Assembly (NCBI GenBank): GCA_009839635.1
Contig: VXPJ01000031.1
Coordinates: 10,328-20,701, forward strand
From: Pseudomonadota bacterium
GTDB lineage: Bacteria > Pseudomonadota > Gammaproteobacteria > UBA4575
DNA: 10,374 bases
Direction: 5' to 3'
In this document: piece by piece, positions 7,794 to 10,374 of the stretch
Layout of the letters: each line of letters opens with the position of its first letter
How positions within the stretch are numbered: position 1 is the first letter of the stretch
The notes under the pieces: model-generated
Told to the model about the DNA's origin: nothing
Databases searched by the model: none
The model's input: the letters and a program-made list of their open reading frames with translations, nothing else
Program-made: the position numbers and the translations under genes

Positions 7794-8111
7794 CTAATCC
7801 GCCTCCGGCACTGCACCGCAGTTCCAGCACACCTTGAACTGGCCTTCCACATGCTCACCGCATGCCGCACATACCCAGTCCCCGGAAAGGCTTTTGGTCG
7901 ACTGTATGAAATCCTGCACAATCTTCTGGGCAGCATCTCCATCCTCTTTATCCACGATCCACAGTTCAGGCCATACCTCGGTAGGCGGCAACTCGCCCAC
8001 GCCGCCGCTCAAAAACTCGTTCTTGATGATGGTGGGGATACCCTTTTCCTCCAGGATGTCCTTGAGATGGTGGATCAGGATGGGGCTGGGTTCGCTGTAG
8101 ATGCGCTCCAT
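7794..8111 (-). CDS. DUF2007-domain protein with C-terminal zinc ribbon
   Basis: The 105-residue cytoplasmic protein has two parts. Residues 1-70 match the DUF2007 pattern (often annotated 'putative signal transducing protein'): MERIYSEPSP, a helix, EEKGIPTIIKNEFLSGGVGELPP, then a WPELWIVD strand and an acidic helix. This alpha-beta fold resembles the regulatory domain of the PII-like superfamily. The tail has two CxxC knuckles, Cys81/Cys84 and Cys95/Cys98, predicted to bind one zinc ion. No function is established for this family, to my knowledge. M1 is the only methionine, and an extended -10 lies just upstream, so the start is well supported although no Shine-Dalgarno site exists. The gene is the first of an apparent two-gene unit with the Tsx-like channel 30 bp downstream. 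Whether the two proteins act together is unknown. Confidence 0.85.
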   Translation of the reverse strand: MERIYSEPSPILIHHLKDILEEKGIPTIIKNEFLSGGVGELPPTEVWPELWIVDKEDGDAAQKIVQDFIQSTKSLSGDWVCAACGEHVEGQFKVCWNCGAVPEAD

Positions 8112-8117
8112 CGGTGC

Positions 8118-8126
8118 AGTGTAGCA
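8118..8126 (-). promoter_or_regulatory. Extended -10 promoter of the DUF2007 gene, probable leaderless start
   Basis: On the minus strand the bases read TGCTACACT, a strong extended -10 (TGn followed by TACACT). Six bases (GCACCG) separate it from the ATG at 8109-8111, so transcription would begin at about the A of the start codon. No -35 match and no Shine-Dalgarno site are visible. It is probably the promoter of the DUF2007-channel pair. Confidence 0.5.
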
Positions 8127-8176
8127 AAATCGGCCAGAAAGGTTCCGGGATGCTCTACGCCTGCCCGGCAGAAAGA

Positions 8177-8184
8177 CAGGTGCA
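8177..8184. repeat. Direct repeat CAGGTGCA, left copy
   Basis: CAGGTGCA occurs here and again at 9032-9039, bracketing 847 bp that include the SRPBCC gene. The right copy stops one base before the tsaB stop codon. It could be a target-site duplication, but no terminal inverted repeats lie inside the copies, and an 8-base match between two such flanks can arise by chance. Confidence 0.25.
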
Positions 8185-8197
8185 TTTTTCTTCTGGT

Positions 8198-8216
8198 GAC
8201 CAACGCCCCGTTGGTC
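8198..8216. repeat. Perfect inverted repeat, 8-bp arms, 3-bp loop
   Basis: GACCAACG (8198-8205) and CGTTGGTC (8209-8216) are exact reverse complements separated by CCC. No T-run follows on either strand, so an intrinsic terminator is unlikely. Its CCAACGCC portion can instead pair with GGCGTTGG at 8327-8334. Function unknown. Confidence 0.55.
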
Positions 8217-8368
8217 GCTGGAGTTGATTACACGCTTGTTGGTATGCTTGCGTTGAGTACGCCTCCGGCAGATGCCTTACCTCGTGCGGCACGATCGCGA
8301 CGAGATGCGGTGATTACTTGCCTTTCGGCGTTGGGTGCCTGTTCCGATCAGATGAGAACTGGGGCACG

Positions 8369-8382
8369 GTGAGTGATCTCAC
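8369..8382. repeat. Short palindrome upstream of the SRPBCC gene, possible operator
   Basis: GTGAG and CTCAC pair around TGAT, 32 bases before the SRPBCC start. The two-fold symmetric form and position would suit a dimeric repressor site, but 5-bp arms are common by chance and no regulator gene is adjacent. Confidence 0.25.
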
Positions 8383-8404
8383 ATAACATCACGGCGTTCG
8401 AGTT

Positions 8405-8409
8405 GGAGG
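8405..8409 (+). promoter_or_regulatory. Ribosome binding site of the SRPBCC gene
   Basis: GGAGG, a strong Shine-Dalgarno match, ends five bases before the ATG at 8415. It decides the start over the in-frame GTG at 8373, which has no such site and would add 14 residues unlike the family. Confidence 0.8.
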
Positions 8410-8414
8410 CGACT

Positions 8415-8897
8415 ATGTCGATGGATACTGGTGCGCGAGTCCATGTAGAAAGGGCAGGCGCGGTTAGCATGGCGCTATCGGCCGAGGAGGCTTTCCCCTT
8501 GTTCAGCGCAGAGGGCGAGCGACGATGGGTAGCAGGGTGGAACCCGAGCTACCTGCATCCAGTCGAGCCCGGTGCGGGAGAGGGTGTCGTCTTCCAGACC
8601 GTCAAGAAAGATCTGGGAACCGCGACGTGGGTCCAGACGCGACATGAGCCTGGCGCAGGCCTCGCGTCGTTCGTCTGTATCGTTCCCGACCACCATGCTG
8701 CCATGGTGGACGTGGGTGTAACCCCCGACGGCGAGAACCGAAGCCGAGCGTCCGTGAGGTATCGCATGACGTCCTTGTCATTGGATGCGGACGACTTCGT
8801 TCGAGCGTTCGCCGAGGCCTTCGAGGACTTCATGGCCCACTGGGCGGAGGCTATTCAGCGCCACATCGTGGATGGTGTACCACTTGGCGGAGAGTGA
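8415..8897 (+). CDS. SRPBCC (START/polyketide-cyclase-like) family protein
   Basis: The 160-residue product resembles small single-domain SRPBCC proteins, whose helix-grip fold encloses a hydrophobic ligand pocket. The characteristic early segment AEEAFPLFSAEGERRWVAGW (residues about 23-42) is followed by NPSYLHPVEPG. Alternating beta-strand patterns follow (GVVFQTV, TWVQTR, RASVRYRMTSL), then a long C-terminal helix at about 129-152 (DDFVRAFAEAFEDFMAHWAEAI). Ligand and role are unknown; there is no signal peptide or membrane segment. The gene stands alone, on the strand opposite to both neighbours. Its codon use is odd: of 11 arginines, 7 are CGA, 2 AGG and 2 CGC, while adjacent tsaB uses CGA in 0 of 11. 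This suggests horizontal acquisition. The start rests on a strong GGAGG. Confidence 0.8.
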   Translation: MSMDTGARVHVERAGAVSMALSAEEAFPLFSAEGERRWVAGWNPSYLHPVEPGAGEGVVFQTVKKDLGTATWVQTRHEPGAGLASFVCIVPDHHAAMVDVGVTPDGENRSRASVRYRMTSLSLDADDFVRAFAEAFEDFMAHWAEAIQRHIVDGVPLGGE

Positions 8898-8958
8898 AGG
8901 CGGAGGCTGCTTCCGGGCGAACATGCCGCGAAGGCCACATAGGCAGTCGCTCGATCCG

Positions 8959-8989
8959 GTCGACGTCGTCGGCTTCGACTTATCTTTTA
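8959..8989 (+). terminator. Weak candidate terminator after the SRPBCC gene
   Basis: GTCGA (8959-8963) and TCGAC (8975-8979) can pair around an 11-base loop, followed by a T-rich stretch (TTATCTTTTA). The stem is short and the loop large, so this is tentative. The rest of 8898-9040 is non-coding. It includes an abrupt AT-rich block at 8980-9019, and no terminator for tsaB is visible on the minus strand. Confidence 0.25.
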
Positions 8990-9031
8990 TTATCAATCCC
9001 TTACATTTCCTTTTTTCTACCGGGCTGGGAG

Positions 9032-9039
9032 CAGGTGCA
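9032..9039. repeat. Direct repeat CAGGTGCA, right copy
   Basis: Second copy of the 8-base repeat seen at 8177-8184, one base from the tsaB stop codon. See the left copy for the case for and against an insertion. Confidence 0.25.
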
Positions 9040-9040
9040 C

Positions 9041-9730
9041 TCAGATGGCCCTGGATTTCGGTTTTTGTGCGACATCATGACGCACATAGACCGGTAGGGC
9101 TTCCGTCGCCGAAACCGTTTCGCCGCGTTCGAAACGCGGTTTGGCCAGCACGGCCACGAATTCTGCCTGCGGTGCAGCGTCGGCATCAAAGGCAATGGCT
9201 TTCCCGCAACGCTCAAGCAGGATTTCCGCATAGGGCCTCCATCCCGAGCCACAACCCATGCAGTGCTCATGGACTTTCACGCTCACCAGGGCGGGTTCGA
9301 TGACCTGCTCTTCGCCCTCCAGTTGCATGATCCTGTTTTCATCGAGTTGATACAGGGCCACGTAGACTTCCTGCATGCGCGCATCGATGCAGGCCAGTAC
9401 TTGCGAGGCCTCGTGTTGGCAATGGGCAGCTTGTGCCAGGGCCGCCAGAGAGGAGACCGGGACCACCGGCAAATCCTGTGCCAAAGCGATTCCCTGGGTG
9501 ACGCTGGCGGCAAGGCGCACGCCAGTGAATGCCCCGGGGCCGCATCCGAACGCGATGCCATCCAGCTGGGAAAGACCGACCTCGGCCTGCGCCAGGACCC
9601 GTTCACACATGGACAGCACGATTTCATTGTGGCGAAGCGGCGCCACCTCGCTTTCACTGATGATCGCATCGTCATGGAACAGTGCGACCGAGCAGCACTC
9701 GGTAGCCGTCTCAATTGCAAGATACTTCAT
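9041..9730 (-). CDS. tsaB: TsaB, tRNA t6A37 biosynthesis protein
   Basis: TsaB (formerly YeaZ) is the ASKHA-fold partner of TsaD. With TsaC and TsaE they make the N6-threonylcarbamoyl modification at A37 of ANN-decoding tRNAs, essential in most bacteria. TsaB is catalytically inactive and acts as a dimerisation platform. The 229-residue product (E. coli 231) begins MKYLAIETATECCSVAL, the expected first strand-loop, and has the family signature GPGAFTGVR at 64-72, then VTQGIALAQDLPVVPVSSL. I chose the ATG at 9728-9730 because this N-terminus fits the family; the open frame runs 13 codons further upstream without a good match. The gene overlaps the helicase gene by 20 bp, so translation is probably coupled. 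yoaA-tsaB is also the order in E. coli. Confidence 0.95.
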   Translation of the reverse strand: MKYLAIETATECCSVALFHDDAIISESEVAPLRHNEIVLSMCERVLAQAEVGLSQLDGIAFGCGPGAFTGVRLAASVTQGIALAQDLPVVPVSSLAALAQAAHCQHEASQVLACIDARMQEVYVALYQLDENRIMQLEGEEQVIEPALVSVKVHEHCMGCGSGWRPYAEILLERCGKAIAFDADAAPQAEFVAVLAKPRFERGETVSATEALPVYVRHDVAQKPKSRAI

Positions 9731-10374
9731 GCCTGGACTCTTGCTGGTCGAGAAAGTGAATCGCCTCATCGGGGTTGGAAATGCGGGGCATGTCCGGCAG
9801 ACTGTTAATGAATGACTTCCCGTAGGCCTTGGCTGTCAGTCTCGGGTCACAAATCACCACCACCCCGTAGTCGTCTTCATCACGGATCAGCCTGCCAACA
9901 CCCTGTTTCAGGGCGATTACTGCCTGTGGCAACTGGTAGAACAAGAACGGGTTTTCTCCCGACTCGCGCAAGGCCTGCAGGCGCCCGGCTAGCACGGGAT
10001 CATCCGGTGCTGCAAAGGGCAGCTTGTCGATGACGACACAGCTCAATGCGCTTCCCCGAATATCCACGCCTTCCCAGAAACTGCTGGCACCAAGCAGAAC
10101 AGCCTGTTCGGTTTTCACAAAGCGCTCAAGCAGCTCCCTGCGCGGTGCCTCGCCCTGTACCAGCAGATTGAATTTGTTCGCCTCCCGTAAAAAATCAGCG
10201 GCAAGACGCAGGGCCCGGTGGCTGCTAAACAGAAAAAATGCACGACCTCGGTTGGCGTGTAGCACGGGCAGGACGGCATCCAGCATAAGACCGGTGTAGT
10301 CGTCGCTGCCCGGTTCGGCCGCAATGTCCGGCAGGAAAAGACGTGTGCTCGCCTCAAAGTCAAAAGGGCTGTCC
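9711..10374 (-). CDS. yoaA: YoaA/DinG-type ATP-dependent DNA helicase, C-terminal part (truncated by window edge)
   Basis: The frame is open to the window edge and ends at TGA (9713-9711). The 220 visible residues are the second helicase domain of a superfamily 2, XPD-like 5'-3' helicase. Visible landmarks are SPFDFEASTRLFLP at 2-15 (typical start of this half), FFLFSSHRAL at 46-55 (motif IV region), GASSFWEGVDI at 95-105 (motif V, with the family's FWEGxD), and QGVGRLIR at 157-164 (motif VI with the arginine finger). SFINSLP (187-193), followed by a short tail, completes the domain. The Walker A and B motifs and the iron-sulphur cysteines lie outside the window. Linkage to tsaB favours YoaA over DinG. 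In E. coli YoaA binds HolC and helps repair replication damage. YoaA versus another DinG paralogue is inference. Confidence 0.88.
   Translation of the reverse strand, partial: DSPFDFEASTRLFLPDIAAEPGSDDYTGLMLDAVLPVLHANRGRAFFLFSSHRALRLAADFLREANKFNLLVQGEAPRRELLERFVKTEQAVLLGASSFWEGVDIRGSALSCVVIDKLPFAAPDDPVLAGRLQALRESGENPFLFYQLPQAVIALKQGVGRLIRDEDDYGVVVICDPRLTAKAYGKSFINSLPDMPRISNPDEAIHFLDQQESRHEVSCN

Larger units (their letters stand above)
8112..8414. other. Non-coding region between the DUF2007 and SRPBCC genes
   Basis: About 300 bases with no convincing gene on either strand; open frames crossing it lack family-like sequence and a ribosome binding site. It holds the DUF2007 promoter at its left end. 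It also has several short inverted repeats (8198-8216, 8282-8294, 8369-8382), a direct repeat TGATTAC (8225-8231 and 8311-8317) and a long-range pairing of CCAACGCC (8200-8207) with GGCGTTGG (8327-8334). I find no convincing -35/-10 pair for the SRPBCC gene, whose promoter must lie here if it has its own. Confidence 0.6.

Noticed and set aside
8198..8216. Intrinsic terminator for an upstream or downstream gene.
   Set aside because: No T-run follows the stem on either strand, and no gene reads into it from the plus strand; the minus-strand tsaB end is over 800 bp away.
7752..8372. A 206-codon plus-strand open frame across the DUF2007 gene and the following gap.
   Set aside because: Half of it is antisense to the well-supported DUF2007 gene, it shows no family pattern and lacks a good ribosome binding site.
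8252..8414. Integron attC sites or a gene cassette around the SRPBCC gene (GTTGAGT and GTTGGGT cores, TAACATCACGGCGTTCGAG half-site).
   Set aside because: A cassette carries its attC downstream of the gene, and 8898-9040 contains no GTT core at all. Upstream, the inner arms between the candidate cores do not pair, and no integrase or further cassette is in view. A decayed site remains possible and is listed only as structure.
8185..9031. An insertion sequence or MITE bounded by the CAGGTGCA repeats.
   Set aside because: The inner ends (TTTTTCTTCTGG on the left, CTCCCAGCCCGG reading inward from the right) are not inverted repeats, and no transposase is encoded. The direct repeat alone is weak evidence.

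Overview
The window looks like chromosomal housekeeping DNA from a gammaproteobacterium of moderately high GC. The order RDD-family gene / lptG-lptF / (divergent) pepA-valS, and the pair YoaA-type helicase gene-tsaB, are both familiar from Gammaproteobacteria. The encoded proteins align closely with those of Escherichia coli and Pseudomonas as I know them. I cannot name the genus. I see no tRNA or rRNA gene, CRISPR array, prophage, transposase or clearly undescribed system.

Left part (1-4192). The 3' end of an RDD-family membrane protein gene runs into lptG tail to tail; the tetranucleotide CTAG provides both stop codons. lptG and lptF form a two-gene operon on the minus strand (ATGA overlap) encoding the membrane subunits of the lipopolysaccharide exporter. 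A gap of about 100 bp holds the divergent promoters of lptF and pepA. pepA encodes a complete leucyl aminopeptidase with all metal-binding and catalytic residues. A 115-bp gap with a perfect 8-bp hairpin follows. holC (DNA polymerase III chi), which usually lies here between pepA and valS, is absent.

Middle (4193-8111). valS encodes a complete valyl-tRNA synthetase. Converging on it from the minus strand is a small apparent operon: a DUF2007 protein with a C-terminal zinc ribbon, then a Tsx/OmpK-like outer-membrane channel. The DUF2007 gene has an extended -10 box placed so that its mRNA would be leaderless.

Right part (8112-10374). A plus-strand SRPBCC-family gene sits in non-coding flanks between two minus-strand units. 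Its arginine codons (7 of 11 CGA) differ sharply from adjacent tsaB (0 of 11), so it is probably an acquired insertion. After it come tsaB, for t6A tRNA modification, and the C-terminal part of a DinG/YoaA-type iron-sulphur helicase gene that overlaps tsaB by 20 bp and runs off the window.

Together the genes cover envelope biogenesis (LptFG, Tsx-like channel), peptide turnover (PepA), translation fidelity (ValRS, TsaB) and DNA repair (YoaA). The points most worth checking are the missing holC next to a YoaA gene, the foreign-looking SRPBCC insert with its structured upstream flank, and the candidate leaderless DUF2007 transcript.
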